DNA of 53,195 nt from an uncultured Pseudomonadota bacterium (GCA_903828595.1 CAIKMS010000010.1:1-53195); one strand, 5' to 3'; shown: positions 34,288-44,227, numbered from the stretch's first letter. The notes: generated from the sequence alone by a model not told the origin. Program-made: numbers and translations.

Positions 34288-34992
34288 ATGTCTGCACCCA
34301 CTGGCAGCGAGTGGACGGTTAAGGTAGCCGCGCGGTCGCGCCGCATTAGCCTTCGTGTTTACCCCGGTGGTCGCGTCACAGTGACGGTTCCGCCGGGAAC
34401 GCCACCGTTGACGGTCGAGCGATTCGTCAGCAAACACCGAGCCTGGATTGATACACAAGTAGCCCAAATGAAGCTGCGGGTCGCACCGACCAGCGACGTA
34501 GCACCAAAGACTATTGCTTTGACTTGCTTCAACGAATCTTGGGCGGTGTCGTATCAGTCTGATAAGCGCGCCGGATGGGATAGTCCCCAACCCGGTCATT
34601 TAACCGTCTTTGCCGATAGTTTGGCCGCGCCGCAGTGGCGCGATGCGCTTCGCGCCTGGCTTCTTTCCCAAGCCCAGCAGCGCTTAGCACCGTGGCTGGC
34701 GGCGGTGGCTAACGAGCGCGGATTTCACTACCAGCGTGCCCAAATTCGCCGGCAACGCACACGGTGGGGTTCTTGCTCGAAGTCAGGCACCATCAGTCTT
34801 AATGTGTGCTTGCTGTTTCAGCCTCCGGCTGTGGTTCGCTATCTTTTGATTCATGAGTTGGCCCACACAGTGCAGATGAATCACTCCGCACGGTTTTGGC
34901 AGTTAGTAGAGAGTCACGAACCGCAATGGCGTGAGCTAGATAAACTACTGCTCAAAGGTTGGCAAAATGTTCCCGGTTGGGTCTACGTTTGA
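34288..34992 (+). CDS. YgjP/DUF45-type zinc metallopeptidase
   Basis: A 234-residue protein of the YgjP-like (M48-related) family. The zinc motif H-E-L-A-H lies in LIHELAHTVQMNHSARFW, where the later N-H-S-A-R-F-W gives the third ligand; the upstream R-x-Q-R-T-R-W-G-S-C-S is diagnostic of this family. The N-terminal domain carries the usual R-S-R-R-I-S-L-R-V. The ATG at 34288 has AAGG five bases upstream; TTG (34222) and GTG (34228) starts in frame lack such a site but would add 20-22 residues including ISLFD. No membrane segment is seen. Physiological substrate unknown. Confidence 0.85.
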   Translation: MSAPTGSEWTVKVAARSRRISLRVYPGGRVTVTVPPGTPPLTVERFVSKHRAWIDTQVAQMKLRVAPTSDVAPKTIALTCFNESWAVSYQSDKRAGWDSPQPGHLTVFADSLAAPQWRDALRAWLLSQAQQRLAPWLAAVANERGFHYQRAQIRRQRTRWGSCSKSGTISLNVCLLFQPPAVVRYLLIHELAHTVQMNHSARFWQLVESHEPQWRELDKLLLKGWQNVPGWVYV

Positions 34993-35040
34993 TGCCAACA
35001 GTTGAAAAGACGTAACACGTGCGCACTAGGATGACAGGGT

Positions 35041-35934
35041 ATGAGTAGTGATAGTGGCAATAACGGCAACCCATCGCCTACGCGGCCCCATGCTGTCTCG
35101 GAAACCACCGCTGAGTTGGGCGAGGAATCCGCGCATTGGGACTTACGTCGTGAGGAAACTTACGGCGGTTACCTGCATCTAGAGAAGATCTTAAGCGCTC
35201 AGCATCCGCGCTCGTCTGAGCATGACGAAATGTTGTTTGTCATCATTCATCAGGCCAGCGAGCTTTGGATGAAGCTGGTTATTCATGAATTACGCGCCTG
35301 TATTTTTTCCATGCAGCGCGACAATCTTGATCCTTGCTTTAAAACGCTAGCCAGGGTCAGCCGTATACAGGCCCAGCTGACGCAGAGTTGGGATGTTTTG
35401 TCGACCATGACGCCTTTCGAGTACTCGGGGTTTCGTAACTCTCTGGGTCCTGCATCGGGGTTTCAGTCTTGGCAGTATCGGTCCATTGAATTCATGCTCG
35501 GTAATAAGAATCCCGATCTGATTCGCGTTTATCAATCCGACCCGGAGCGCTACGCTGAGTTGGCGCAATTGCTGGCGGCCCCATCGCTGTACGATGAGGC
35601 CTTGCAGCTGTTATCTCGACGTGGATTTGAAATTCCTAACGAGTGCTTAAGCCGCGACTTTAGCCAGCCTTATGTGGCGAACGCGCAGGTGACCGCGGCT
35701 TGGTTGGCGATTTATCACAGCACCAAGAGTCATTGGGACTTGTATGAGTTAGCGGAAAAGCTGATTGATCTGGATCATCATTTTCAGCTATGGCGTTTCG
35801 CGCACATGAAAACGGTGGAAAGAATCATTGGCTTTAAGCGAGGCACCGGCGGTACCAGTGGCGTGTCTTATTTGGCTAAAGCTTTGGAGCTGCGCTTCTT
35901 CCCTGAGCTGTGGTCGGTTCGAACGTCCATTTAA
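35041..35934 (+). CDS. kynA: Tryptophan 2,3-dioxygenase
   Basis: A 297-residue heme dioxygenase opening the indole ring of tryptophan to N-formylkynurenine. Typical segments: TYGGYLHLEKILSAQ, HDEMLFVIIHQASELWMKL (with the distal active-site His), PFEYSGFRNSLGPASGFQS, and the C-terminal RGTGGTSGVSYLAKAL near the heme and substrate carboxylate. A 40-residue polar N-terminal extension is normal for bacterial forms. No kynurenine formamidase or kynureninase is adjacent; the next gene, 15 bases downstream, is uncharacterised. The full pathway would have to lie elsewhere. Confidence 0.95.
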   Translation: MSSDSGNNGNPSPTRPHAVSETTAELGEESAHWDLRREETYGGYLHLEKILSAQHPRSSEHDEMLFVIIHQASELWMKLVIHELRACIFSMQRDNLDPCFKTLARVSRIQAQLTQSWDVLSTMTPFEYSGFRNSLGPASGFQSWQYRSIEFMLGNKNPDLIRVYQSDPERYAELAQLLAAPSLYDEALQLLSRRGFEIPNECLSRDFSQPYVANAQVTAAWLAIYHSTKSHWDLYELAEKLIDLDHHFQLWRFAHMKTVERIIGFKRGTGGTSGVSYLAKALELRFFPELWSVRTSI

Positions 35935-35949
35935 AGAAGGCGAGTCTTG

Positions 35950-36789
35950 ATGGCCGAGTTCTCGATTTATCAGATCTTTTATTCCGAGCAGACTCGTCAA
36001 GCGTGCGATCCGGGTTTTTTACCCTTGGATTACCTGACTAACGACAGGCCTGACTGGCGAGAGTACTGGCCGATTCGGCGTTTCATCTTAAGCCAAGGTA
36101 TAAAGCCTGATCACTACTACGGATTTTTGTCTCCTAAATTTCAAGAAAAGACAGGGCTCAGTGCAACTTCGGTTTTTGAGTTTCTCAAAAAACCGGGTGA
36201 GGCATTCGATGTGGCTTTGTTTGGACCTTTTTTTGATCAGGGCGCTTTCTTTCTCAACCCGGTAGAGCAGGCGACAACCGGTCACGGCGACTCGCACAAC
36301 TGGGATGAGTTAATACGCCAGTTTTTTCCAGACTTCGTCGGTAAGGCAGCGGTAACCACCTCCCAAAACACGGTGTATTGCAATTATTTTGTTGCCAGCG
36401 GTCGTTTCTGGGAGGTTTGGTTTAACCAGTGCGAACAGATCTTCGCGTTGGCTGAAAATCCCACCACCGAATTAGGTCGCGCGCTGAATGGTCAGGTCAG
36501 CTATGCCGATTCAAGGGCGCCTATGAAGCCCTTCGTAATCGAAAGAGTTGCTACCTTGCTATTGGCCACCCAGCCGCAGTGGCGAGTTCGAGTCTATGAT
36601 CCCCTGCAGTTGCCGTTTGATTCACGCTTTTTTATCCCCAGACGCAAAGAGATGATGGTGCTCGACGCCCTAAAACTCGCCTATCAGGCTCGCGACGTTC
36701 CGGCGTATTTGGAGACTTATATCCTGTATCGCAATCAGATCATTCGCCAACTACAGGCTCAAGGTTTGATGGTTTCTAAGAAAGACTAG
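35950..36789 (+). CDS. Uncharacterised protein resembling capsule/LPS-locus proteins
   Basis: A 279-residue soluble protein. The start IYQIFYSEQTR...DPGFLPLDYLTN...REYWPIRRFI and YYGFLSPKFQEKTGL resemble, from memory, uncharacterised proteins found in polysaccharide loci and related to glycosyltransferases, but I cannot name the family or its reaction. A second conserved-looking block is FVASGRFWEVWF. There is no signal peptide or membrane helix. The ATG at 35950 follows the tryptophan dioxygenase stop by 15 bases, with AAGGCGAG upstream, so cotranscription is likely, though a shared pathway is not obvious. Confidence 0.7.
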   Translation: MAEFSIYQIFYSEQTRQACDPGFLPLDYLTNDRPDWREYWPIRRFILSQGIKPDHYYGFLSPKFQEKTGLSATSVFEFLKKPGEAFDVALFGPFFDQGAFFLNPVEQATTGHGDSHNWDELIRQFFPDFVGKAAVTTSQNTVYCNYFVASGRFWEVWFNQCEQIFALAENPTTELGRALNGQVSYADSRAPMKPFVIERVATLLLATQPQWRVRVYDPLQLPFDSRFFIPRRKEMMVLDALKLAYQARDVPAYLETYILYRNQIIRQLQAQGLMVSKKD

Positions 36790-36824
36790 TACGACTGAAG
36801 GCTTTTGGCTTTGTGTTCGCCTAT

Positions 36825-36841
36825 ACCTGGGTTGCCCAGGT
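36825..36841. terminator. Short perfect hairpin between convergent genes
   Basis: ACCTGGG-TTG-CCCAGGT has seven-base arms and a three-base loop, in the 69-base gap between the uncharacterised gene ending at 36789 and the convergent HAD gene. It is placed to end transcription from both sides. No T-run follows on either strand, so efficiency is uncertain. Confidence 0.45.
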
Positions 36842-36858
36842 CAGGACGAGTCATTCCT

Positions 36859-37539
36859 TTAAGGCCACTCATCCGTGGGCACACCGTATTGTTCGGCTTT
36901 TTTTCGGGCGTGAGCATTGGCATTAACGAGTAACGGGGAGGTCACAAGGCGCAGGTGGGGCAGGTCTGATTCGGCGTTGCCGTAGGCGGCACTGTGCGGT
37001 GGTTTAAGCTCGGCCAATAAGTCAGCCACCAGACGGCGTTTTTCCTCGCCACGTCGATTTTCAGTGATGAGGCTACCCATCAAGTGTTCACCACGCCAGA
37101 GTACTTGCGTGCACAGGCACTGATCAAACGAGAGAGCTTTAGCGATGGCCGGCACGTACAAGTCCGGACTGGCTGACAGCAAGATCAGACGATCGCCTCG
37201 TTCACGATGCCTTTGCAGCGTGGCCTGCGCGCCGGGTCGCAGGCCATTACGCAAAAGTTTAACGATCAAGCTTTGCGCCAGTGCATCGATCTGCGCACGA
37301 GTGCACCCGCCCACCAGGGCCTGTATCAATGCGCCTTTGAGGCGGCCGCGATCTCGGTCTATCAGATAGCGTGCTAACCACACGCCCGCCGCCGCTAGGC
37401 GAAGCAGACGAGCCGGGTTGGCAGCGACCGCCAGACCCAGAAACGGCACTAGCGTATCGTGATAGGTCAGCGTGCCATCCAGATCAAAGATGGCTACGCC
37501 TAAGGTCTGCTCTGAGCCAGACTCGATGCTGCTGTTCAT
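36859..37539 (-). CDS. HAD-superfamily subclass IB phosphatase
   Basis: A 226-residue HAD hydrolase of the phosphoserine-phosphatase-like IB group. Motif I is FDLDGTLT with nucleophile and acid Asp, motif II is LLSASPD, and motif III/IV combine the Lys in EEKRRL with YGNAESDLPHL. A helical cap lies between motifs I and II. HAD-IB enzymes hydrolyse small phosphomonoesters including phosphoserine and lysophosphatidic acid; the substrate here is not clear. It follows acnA on the same strand by 70 bases with a strong hairpin in between. Confidence 0.85.
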   Translation of the reverse strand: MNSSIESGSEQTLGVAIFDLDGTLTYHDTLVPFLGLAVAANPARLLRLAAAGVWLARYLIDRDRGRLKGALIQALVGGCTRAQIDALAQSLIVKLLRNGLRPGAQATLQRHRERGDRLILLSASPDLYVPAIAKALSFDQCLCTQVLWRGEHLMGSLITENRRGEEKRRLVADLLAELKPPHSAAYGNAESDLPHLRLVTSPLLVNANAHARKKAEQYGVPTDEWP

Positions 37540-37569
37540 CAGTTTTGCCGGTCGTTACAGCCACACGAT

Positions 37570-37601
37570 CGCGGCGAGCAAGAAAAGCCTTGCCCGCCGC
37601 G
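37570..37601 (-). terminator. Strong stem-loop downstream of acnA
   Basis: CGCGGCGaGCAAG (37570-37582) pairs with CTTGCcCGCCGCG (37589-37601) around a six-base loop, with one mismatch; flanking ACAC/GTGT can extend the stem. It begins about eight bases after the acnA stop. No T-run follows, so it could be a terminator or a 3' stability structure protecting acnA mRNA. Confidence 0.5.
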
Positions 37602-37609
37602 AGTTGTGT

Positions 37610-40303
37610 TTATGCGGCTCGGCCCGCTTGGGCGATGTGGCGCAAGACGTATTGGAGAATGCCGCCATGACGGTAGTACTCAAGTTCCTTAGGCGTATCG
37701 ATGCGCACGCGGGCATCAAAATGTTTGATGCTGCCGTCTGTGGCGGTAGCACGAACCTTAACCGTCTTAGCCGCACCACCGTCCAGGCCCAGGAAGTCAA
37801 AGGTCTCATGGCCGGTCAGACCCAGACTGGAGGCACTCTCACCGTGGGTAAACTGCATGGGCAGCACACCCATACCGATCAGATTGGAGCGATGGATACG
37901 CTCAAAGCTCTCCGCAATAACGACCTTGACGCCTAATAGCATCGTGCCCTTGGCCGCCCAGTCGCGCGATGAACCGGTGCCGTATTCCTTACCGGCCAGG
38001 ATGATCAGAGGCGTGCCTTGCGCTTTATAGAGCATCGCGGCATCGAAGATGGACGTTTGCTGGTTAGTGGGCAGATGGACGGACACTCCGCCCTCTACGC
38101 CGGGTACCAACAAGTTACGCAGTCGGATGTTGGCAAAGGTGCCTCGCATCATGACCTCGTGATTGCCACGACGAGCGCCGTAGGAGTTGAAGTCCTTAGG
38201 CTCAACGCCCTGTTCTTGCAGGTAGCGTGCGGCCGGTCCGTTCTTAGCAATATTGCCGGCTGGGGAAATATGGTCGGTGGTTACCGAGTCACCCAGCAGC
38301 GCCAGCACGCGGGCATTTTGAATATCGGTGCGCGCCGCCGGCGTCATCGTGATGCCGTCGAAATACGGAGGGTTACGCACGTAGGTGGATTTTTCATCCC
38401 AGGCATAAATCTCGCCTTCTGGCACGCTGATCGCGTTCCACTGCGCATCGCCCTTAAACACCGAAGCATAGCTTTCACGGAACATGGCTGAATCAATGCA
38501 GCTGGCCATAACGGCCTGGATTTCCCCAGAAGTTGGCCAAATGTCTTTCAGAAAGACCGGCGCGCCGTGCGTATCGTGGCCAAGCGGTTCGCTAGTGAGA
38601 TCTACATCCATGGAGCCTGCCAGCGCGTAGGCCACGACCAGCGGTGGCGATGCCAGGAAGTTGAGTTTCACATCCGGATGCACGCGACCTTCAAAGTTGC
38701 GATTACCTGACAGTACCGCTGCCGCCGTCAAATCACCGCTGCGCACGGCCTCCGAGACTTCGCTGTGCAAAGGACCTGAGTTACCAATGCAGGTGGTGCA
38801 ACCGTAACCGACCGTGTAGAAGCCCACCGATTCTAAGTCTGCTAGGAGATTAGCTTTAGTGAGGTAGTCGGTGACCACACGTGAACCTGGGGCGAGACTG
38901 GTTTTTACCCAAGGGGCTGCTTTGAGCCCGCGCGCACGCGCGGCTCGTGCCAACAAGCCGGCACCGATCAGCACGGCGGGATTGGACGTGTTGGTACAAC
39001 TGGTAATAGCCGCAATTAAAATCGCGTTGTCTTTGAGTTCGTACTGCGCGTTATGGCCGGAAACGGCGACGCTACCGCTGGCATGCGGCATTTTGATTTT
39101 GCGCTCTTCAGAAGCTTTACTGACCGCCGCCTGAGAAACGGCCTTGGCCCGCGTCAGCGGCACCCGATCCTGCGGACGCTTAGGCCCAGCCAGAGACGGC
39201 TCGATGGTGCTTAAGTCCAAAGAAAGCTTGGCGGTGTAATCCGCCTCGGGCATCCCGTTTTCACGCCACAGGCCTTGTGCCTTGGCATAGGCCTCAACCA
39301 AAGCAATCTGCTCAGCACTGCGTCCCGATAATTCCAGATAGCGAGTGGTTTCCTCGTCGATCGGGAAGATGGCCACCGTGCTGCCAAACTCGGGTGACAT
39401 GTTGGCAATCGTGGCGCGGTCAGCCAGTGACAGGGCCGCTAAGCCGTCACCGTAGAACTCAACAAACTTTTCCACCACGCCGTGCTTACGCAACTGCTCG
39501 GTAACGGTGAGAACCAGATCCGTCGCGGTGGTCCCGGCGGGTAGTTTGCCGGTTAATTTAAAGCCGATGACCTGCGGAATTAACATGGTCACCGGCTGAC
39601 CCAGCATCGCCGCTTCCGCTTCGATACCACCCACGCCCCAGCCCAATACGCCTAAGCCATTGATCATGGTGGTGTGCGAGTCCGTGCCCACCAGCGTGTC
39701 TGGGTAGGCGTAGGACACGCCGTCTTTGATTTGCTCAAAAACCACTCGACCTAAGTGCTCGAGGTTTACCTGGTGAACAATACCGGTGTTAGGTGGAACG
39801 ACGGCAAAGTTCGCGAAAGCTTTCTGACCCCAGCGTAAAAACGCGTAGCGTTCGCCGTTGCGGGCAAATTCCAGCGCGGTGTTTTGGCTTAGCGAGTCGG
39901 CAGAGCCGTACTGATCGACCTGCACGGAGTGATCAATCACCATTTCCGCCGGTGCCAGCGGATTGACACGCTTTACATCACCGCCGAGGCGAACGACTGC
40001 TTCGCGCATGGCGGCCAGATCCACCACGCAAGGTACGCCGGTGAAGTCCTGCATGATGACGCGGGCCGGTGTAAAGGCGATTTCATGATCCGGGCTAAGG
40101 CTGGGGTTCCAGTTTAATAACGCGTCGATGTCCGCGCGCGTGACGTTCACACCGTCTTCAAAGCGCAAAAGGTTCTCGAGCAGAATTTTCAGTGAATACG
40201 GCAGGCGGTTAAGGTTGCGATCGGCCAGCGCTTTAAGGCTGTAGTACTGGTACTCACGCGAGCCTACTTTAAGGGTGGTACGCGCTTGATAGCTGTCGGT
40301 CAT
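37610..40303 (-). CDS. acnA: Aconitate hydratase A
   Basis: An 897-residue aconitase of the AcnA/IRP type, interconverting citrate and isocitrate with a 4Fe-4S cluster. Cluster cysteines are in SCTNTSNP and in [13 protein letters not shown]; the C-terminal swivel domain has [14 protein letters not shown]. The start at 40303 has GGAGG six bases upstream; in-frame codons above it would add an atypical 20-residue leader. Length equals the family norm. It lies downstream of mnmA with a 113-base gap containing a T/A-rich stretch, where an own promoter is likely. Confidence 0.96.
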   Translation of the reverse strand: MTDSYQARTTLKVGSREYQYYSLKALADRNLNRLPYSLKILLENLLRFEDGVNVTRADIDALLNWNPSLSPDHEIAFTPARVIMQDFTGVPCVVDLAAMREAVVRLGGDVKRVNPLAPAEMVIDHSVQVDQYGSADSLSQNTALEFARNGERYAFLRWGQKAFANFAVVPPNTGIVHQVNLEHLGRVVFEQIKDGVSYAYPDTLVGTDSHTTMINGLGVLGWGVGGIEAEAAMLGQPVTMLIPQVIGFKLTGKLPAGTTATDLVLTVTEQLRKHGVVEKFVEFYGDGLAALSLADRATIANMSPEFGSTVAIFPIDEETTRYLELSGRSAEQIALVEAYAKAQGLWRENGMPEADYTAKLSLDLSTIEPSLAGPKRPQDRVPLTRAKAVSQAAVSKASEERKIKMPHASGSVAVSGHNAQYELKDNAILIAAITSCTNTSNPAVLIGAGLLARAARARGLKAAPWVKTSLAPGSRVVTDYLTKANLLADLESVGFYTVGYGCTTCIGNSGPLHSEVSEAVRSGDLTAAAVLSGNRNFEGRVHPDVKLNFLASPPLVVAYALAGSMDVDLTSEPLGHDTHGAPVFLKDIWPTSGEIQAVMASCIDSAMFRESYASVFKGDAQWNAISVPEGEIYAWDEKSTYVRNPPYFDGITMTPAARTDIQNARVLALLGDSVTTDHISPAGNIAKNGPAARYLQEQGVEPKDFNSYGARRGNHEVMMRGTFANIRLRNLLVPGVEGGVSVHLPTNQQTSIFDAAMLYKAQGTPLIILAGKEYGTGSSRDWAAKGTMLLGVKVVIAESFERIHRSNLIGMGVLPMQFTHGESASSLGLTGHETFDFLGLDGGAAKTVKVRATATDGSIKHFDARVRIDTPKELEYYRHGGILQYVLRHIAQAGRAA

Positions 40304-40416
40304 GAATCCTCCGGATCGCCTGAACTGTGAAAAACAACCCCAACCGCGTCGCAATCCAGCCACAACGGTTTACATAACTTTTATTTTACACGCTCACGGG
40401 GCCGGGTGGCTGTGCG

Positions 40417-41535
40417 CTATTGCCCGTTATCAGTCCCGCTCGCCAAGCCAGGTGCTGGTTGGGTGGCACTGATCACCGCTCCGCCTAGGCAGCGACTGCC
40501 GTCATACAAAACGGCGTATTGACCCAACGTGACGGCATAAGTGGGTTCAGACAGACGAATATGCAGGCCGCCACCGGTTGCAACACGCACTATTGCGCCC
40601 ACATCCTGTTGCCGGTAACGCACCTTGATGGAGCAGTGCAGGACCGGATCGCTCGGCGGCGCACCGATCCAATGCGGTGCCTCGGTACGCAGTTCGTCGC
40701 TATAGAGCGCCGGGTGTGCGTGGCCTTGGACTACCGTCAGCGCATTGCGCTTGAGATCCTTACCCACCACGTACCAGGCTGACTCAGCCTTGCCGGCAAT
40801 TCCGCCCAATTCAATGCCCCGTCGTTGCCCAATCGTGTAGTACATCAGCCCGTTATGAGTGCCTACGACATCGCCTTCGAGGGTCTCAATGTGGCCGGGT
40901 TGGGCCGGCAAAAACTGTTGCAGAAAACGGCGAAAAGGCCGCTCGCCGATAAAGCAAATGCCGGTGCTGTCGCGCTTGTCATGCACTGGCAGGCCGGCGC
41001 TGCGGGCGATATCGCGCACCTCGGTCTTGGGTAGCTCGCCCAAGGGGAAAAGGCCGTGCGCGAGCGATTCGCTGCTGACCTGATGCAAGAAGTAACTCTG
41101 ATCCTTACTTGCATCCCATGCCCGATGCAGTTGCATGCCGGCCGGATCTGCCTGCAGTCGTGCGTAGTGTCCGGTAGCCACCTGAGTTAGGCCTAAGCGT
41201 TGGGCGTAGGCTAAACAGGCGCCAAATTTCACCTCGCGATTACACAAGACATCGGGATTGGGCGTACGGCCGGCTTGATACTCGGCCAGAAAATGCGCGA
41301 ACACGCGCTCTCGATACTCCTGCGCGAAGCTCACCCGATGCAACGCGATACCCAACTCTTTAGCCACCGATTGCGCGTCCTGAAAATCTTGCGCCGCAGT
41401 ACAGTAGCCTTCTTCATCATCCTCCCAGTTGGTCATGTGCAGACCCTCTACCCGATGGCCAGCGCGCAAAAGCAACAGGCCGGCAACCGCGGAATCCACG
41501 CCACCGGACAGCGCAATGGCGACAGCCCGGCTCAC
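40417..41535 (-). CDS. mnmA: tRNA-specific 2-thiouridylase
   Basis: A 372-residue enzyme that inserts sulfur at position 2 of the wobble uridine in tRNA for Lys, Glu and Gln. The PP-loop S-G-G-V-D-S at residues 10-15 binds ATP, and the two catalytic cysteines are C98 (NPDVLCNREVKF) and C194 (STGICFIGERPF). The start is the GTG that overlaps the nudJ stop (GTGA); this gives the E. coli-like length, whereas a longer frame open to 41661 would add 42 unrelated residues read through nudJ. No clear ribosome binding site is seen, in keeping with translational coupling. Confidence 0.95.
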   Translation of the reverse strand: MSRAVAIALSGGVDSAVAGLLLLRAGHRVEGLHMTNWEDDEEGYCTAAQDFQDAQSVAKELGIALHRVSFAQEYRERVFAHFLAEYQAGRTPNPDVLCNREVKFGACLAYAQRLGLTQVATGHYARLQADPAGMQLHRAWDASKDQSYFLHQVSSESLAHGLFPLGELPKTEVRDIARSAGLPVHDKRDSTGICFIGERPFRRFLQQFLPAQPGHIETLEGDVVGTHNGLMYYTIGQRRGIELGGIAGKAESAWYVVGKDLKRNALTVVQGHAHPALYSDELRTEAPHWIGAPPSDPVLHCSIKVRYRQQDVGAIVRVATGGGLHIRLSEPTYAVTLGQYAVLYDGSRCLGGAVISATQPAPGLASGTDNGQ

Positions 41536-41981
41536 GGCGTGAGAACGAGATGATCGAGCAGGGTTAACGGATGACGCTGCCCGGCGAGGTACTCGTCCAG
41601 GGAGCGCATGACCAGCGGGCTGCGAGCTGGCAGTTGGCTTAGTTGGCTGTGAGTGAGCCACTGGGTACGCAAAATATCCGGATCGCGTGGCCCTGAGCTC
41701 TCGCCAATCACGCTGGCTGCAAAACTGACCCTGAGGATGGTGCTGCGCCCCGGTCGGGTCAAAAGGTGAATGCCGGTGACGTGTGTGGGCTGGCAGGCAT
41801 AGCCGGTCTCTTCTAAGACTTCGCGAGTCATCGCATCGGCCAAGCTCTCGTTCGGTTCGACGTGCCCGGCCGGTTGGCTGTAAACCTCTAGTCCGGCGCT
41901 GAGTTCAACCACGGTCAAAAAACGCTGCTCCGATTCAATAATCGCAGCAACGGTAAGACGTACATCAAGGTGGGAGGCCAT
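41532..41981 (-). CDS. nudJ: NudJ-like Nudix phosphatase
   Basis: A 149-residue Nudix hydrolase. The Nudix box G-H-V-E-P-N-E-S...A-M-T-R-E-V-L-E-E-T-G-Y is complete, with the R-E-x-x-E-E metal-binding core. Length, sequence and its 4-base overlap with mnmA match E. coli NudJ, which dephosphorylates thiamine pyrophosphate and HMP-pyrophosphate. ATG at 41981 or a GTG two codons earlier could be the start; neither has a clear ribosome binding site. First gene of the nudJ-mnmA pair. Confidence 0.88.
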   Translation of the reverse strand: MASHLDVRLTVAAIIESEQRFLTVVELSAGLEVYSQPAGHVEPNESLADAMTREVLEETGYACQPTHVTGIHLLTRPGRSTILRVSFAASVIGESSGPRDPDILRTQWLTHSQLSQLPARSPLVMRSLDEYLAGQRHPLTLLDHLVLTP

Positions 41982-42012
41982 TTTCACGGGCGCAGTATAC
42001 CGACTGAACCGT

Positions 42013-42513
42013 TTAACGTCGTGGTTGGCCGCAGTTCATCCAGGCCAGATCGAATCGATCCAGAAAGACCCGGGCCGGCAGCAGCGCGTTTTGCTGCGAC
42101 AAACCTTCCCACCGGCTTTGGTTCGGCCTGCACCAAAACGCGTGGTCGTCAGCCACCATATAGGCTGAGGGGTCCTGGCCGTACTCGCCGCGGGCCTGAC
42201 GTATCTCAATATAACTGGTGAGTTTGCGCGCCAGTGCGATGAACGCACTGTTTTCATAGTGAATTCGGCCAGGATCGGCAATGAGGACTCGGACTTTGGC
42301 AAATCGTCGGCCCAAGACGAGTCGCTTGACGGCTTTTAAGACGGCAGGGCACTCGTAAATCGCCGGTTCCAGATCGTGACTGTAAATCGTGAGAAGTCGC
42401 TGAGCGCTGCCGGCGACCCGGGTAGCGCACTGTTGTGCTTGCGCCAGCGATCCCATGAGCTCCAAAGGACTGTGGTGTGCCGGGTCAGTGCTCAGGGCCG
42501 CAGCGAGGGACAC
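42013..42513 (-). CDS. DUF7931-type protein of unknown function
   Basis: A 166-residue soluble protein of a family I know as DUF7931, sometimes mislabelled as an HPA2-type acetyltransferase. The diagnostic region is LTIYSHDLEPAIYE...RRFAKVRVLIADP...HYENSAFIALARKL, which recalls one half of a phospholipase D-like fold but lacks an HKD motif. The start is GTG with GGAG seven bases upstream. It sits 31 bases upstream of nudJ on the same strand, where E. coli has hflD on the other side of mnmA. No catalytic residues can be named. Confidence 0.72.
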   Translation of the reverse strand: MSLAAALSTDPAHHSPLELMGSLAQAQQCATRVAGSAQRLLTIYSHDLEPAIYECPAVLKAVKRLVLGRRFAKVRVLIADPGRIHYENSAFIALARKLTSYIEIRQARGEYGQDPSAYMVADDHAFWCRPNQSRWEGLSQQNALLPARVFLDRFDLAWMNCGQPRR

Positions 42514-42536
42514 GCGATTCTCCGTGACGGGTAGGT

Positions 42537-42573
42537 CCCTGACACTGGAGGCGCACGGCTTCCGTGTTCAGGG
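42537..42573 (-). other. Imperfect stem-loop in the purB-DUF7931 gap
   Basis: CCCTGACAC (42537-42545) pairs with GTGTTCAGGG (42564-42573) with one bulged T, and GGA pairs with TCC inside. It lies in the 174-base gap after purB and about 24 bases upstream of the DUF7931 start. It has no T-run, so it may be a weak terminator or a structured 5' leader. Nothing else stands out in this gap. Confidence 0.4.
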
Positions 42574-42687
42574 TATCCGCTCACGGTAGCCGAGCCGTCT
42601 TATCCGCCGGCGCGGTTTGGTTCACGCTTTGGGTAGCCTAAGCCCGCTGGGTTGGCGTTTTTAGACTTGCATCACATCTTGACGCGA

Positions 42688-44133
42688 CTAACGGGCCGGC
42701 GTCACGGCCACAGAAGCGCTGAGAGTCGTGGCCAGGCCGAGGTAGCTTGCCGGGGTGAGCGCAAGCAAACGCTCGCGGGCATCCTCAGGAATCTGTAGCG
42801 TGCGGATGAACGCATGCAGCTCAGGCTGGGCCAGACGGCGACCGCGAGTCAGCGCCTTGAGTTGCTCATAAGCATCAGAAATGCCGTGGCGGCGCATGAC
42901 GGTCTGCACCGCTTCGCCCAAAACTTCCCAGTTGGCATCCAGATCGGCCGCCAATCTCGCCGGGTCGGCATCGAGTCGATTTAAGCCACGCGCCGTTGAA
43001 TGCAAGGCCAGGGCTAAATGGCCAAGTGCCACCCCTAAATTGCGCAACACGGTCGAATCCGTCAGGTCGCGTTGCCAGCGAGAAATGGGCAGCTTGCGGG
43101 CAAAATGGCCCAACAAGGCCTCGGCGATCCCCAGGTTGCCTTCCGCGTTTTCGAAATCAATGGGATTAACCTTGTGCGGCATGGTTGAACTGCCCACTTC
43201 ACCGGCCATCACCTTTTGTTTGAAATAGCCAACCGATACATAGCCCCAGACGTCGCGGCAGAAGTCGATCAGTACCGTGCAAAGTCTTGCCAAGGCATCG
43301 CAATACTCGGCAATCCAGTCGTGGCATTCGATTTGCGTGGAGTAGCGAGCAAACGCTAAGCCCTGACCTTCAACAAACCGCTCACTGACGGCGCACCAGT
43401 CCACCTCAGGCGCGCTGATGACGTGTGCGTTCCAATTACCCACTGCGCCATTGATTTTCCCCTCTATGCGCACCTTTGCAAATTGATCAACGGCTCGGCG
43501 CAGGCGTACCACCACATTGGCCAACTCTTTGCCCAAGGTGGTGGGTGTGGCTGCTTGACCGTGCGTACGCGACAGCATCGGCAAATGAGCATGGGTATGA
43601 GCCATGGAGGTCAGCGTGGTTAACAAACTCTCGGCCATTGGCAAGAGTTCGTGCGCACGGGCGCGCCGTGCCATGTGGGCATAGGCTAAATTGTTAATGT
43701 CCTCTGAGGTGCAGGCAAAGTGCACAAATTCCAGCTGTGCAGCAGTGGCACCGGCGGCTTTGAGGACCCCGCGCACGTAGTACTCCACGGCTTTCACATC
43801 GTGATTGGTGGTGCGCTCTATGTGCTTGACGGTGCTGGCTTCATCATCAGCGGCTGACTCCACCAGTTGGTGCAGGGCGTTGATCACCGAGGGCTTTAGC
43901 CCAGACAGTTCGGGAAAGCGCACATCTAAAGCCAGATGTAAGAACCAACGAGCCTCTAGCATGACGCGTTCGCGAATTAAGCCGGCTTCTGAAAATACCC
44001 CACGTAACCCGGCAAGCCGGCCTGCGTAGCGACCATCCAGGGGCGACAAGGCCTGCAAACTGAAATCGTCGGCCGCCGTGCTGACGGTTGAGGAAGACGG
44101 CGAGGCTGGCAAAGAGGGGGGCACGCTGCTCAT
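42688..44133 (-). CDS. purB: Adenylosuccinate lyase
   Basis: A 481-residue member of the fumarase/aspartase superfamily catalysing two beta-eliminations in purine synthesis. The signature loop SSTMPHKVNPIDFE, the T-S-E-D-I-N-N-L segment and the catalytic-His region RTHGQAATPTTLGKE are intact. The C-terminal portion matches the E. coli-type PurB. The first 28 or so residues are Ser/Pro-rich and atypical; the conserved part begins at ALSPLDGRYAG, so a later start cannot be excluded, but no better ribosome binding site appears. It is divergent from nudL. Confidence 0.94.
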   Translation of the reverse strand: MSSVPPSLPASPSSSTVSTAADDFSLQALSPLDGRYAGRLAGLRGVFSEAGLIRERVMLEARWFLHLALDVRFPELSGLKPSVINALHQLVESAADDEASTVKHIERTTNHDVKAVEYYVRGVLKAAGATAAQLEFVHFACTSEDINNLAYAHMARRARAHELLPMAESLLTTLTSMAHTHAHLPMLSRTHGQAATPTTLGKELANVVVRLRRAVDQFAKVRIEGKINGAVGNWNAHVISAPEVDWCAVSERFVEGQGLAFARYSTQIECHDWIAEYCDALARLCTVLIDFCRDVWGYVSVGYFKQKVMAGEVGSSTMPHKVNPIDFENAEGNLGIAEALLGHFARKLPISRWQRDLTDSTVLRNLGVALGHLALALHSTARGLNRLDADPARLAADLDANWEVLGEAVQTVMRRHGISDAYEQLKALTRGRRLAQPELHAFIRTLQIPEDARERLLALTPASYLGLATTLSASVAVTPAR

Positions 44134-44227
44134 AGGATGTAACCGGACAGTGATAAGATACGGCCATCATAGCCGATCGTGGGACAACCGCTCCACGCGG
44201 TGATCCCTTTTACTGACGTGCTTGGCC

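Noticed and set aside
37472..37936. 154-codon plus-strand ORF over the HAD start and acnA 3' end
   Set aside because: It is the complement of two well-supported genes and has no family resemblance.
41536..41661. 42-residue N-terminal extension of MnmA
   Set aside because: It lies antisense-free but within nudJ in another frame, is low-complexity, and the start at 41535 gives the normal family length.
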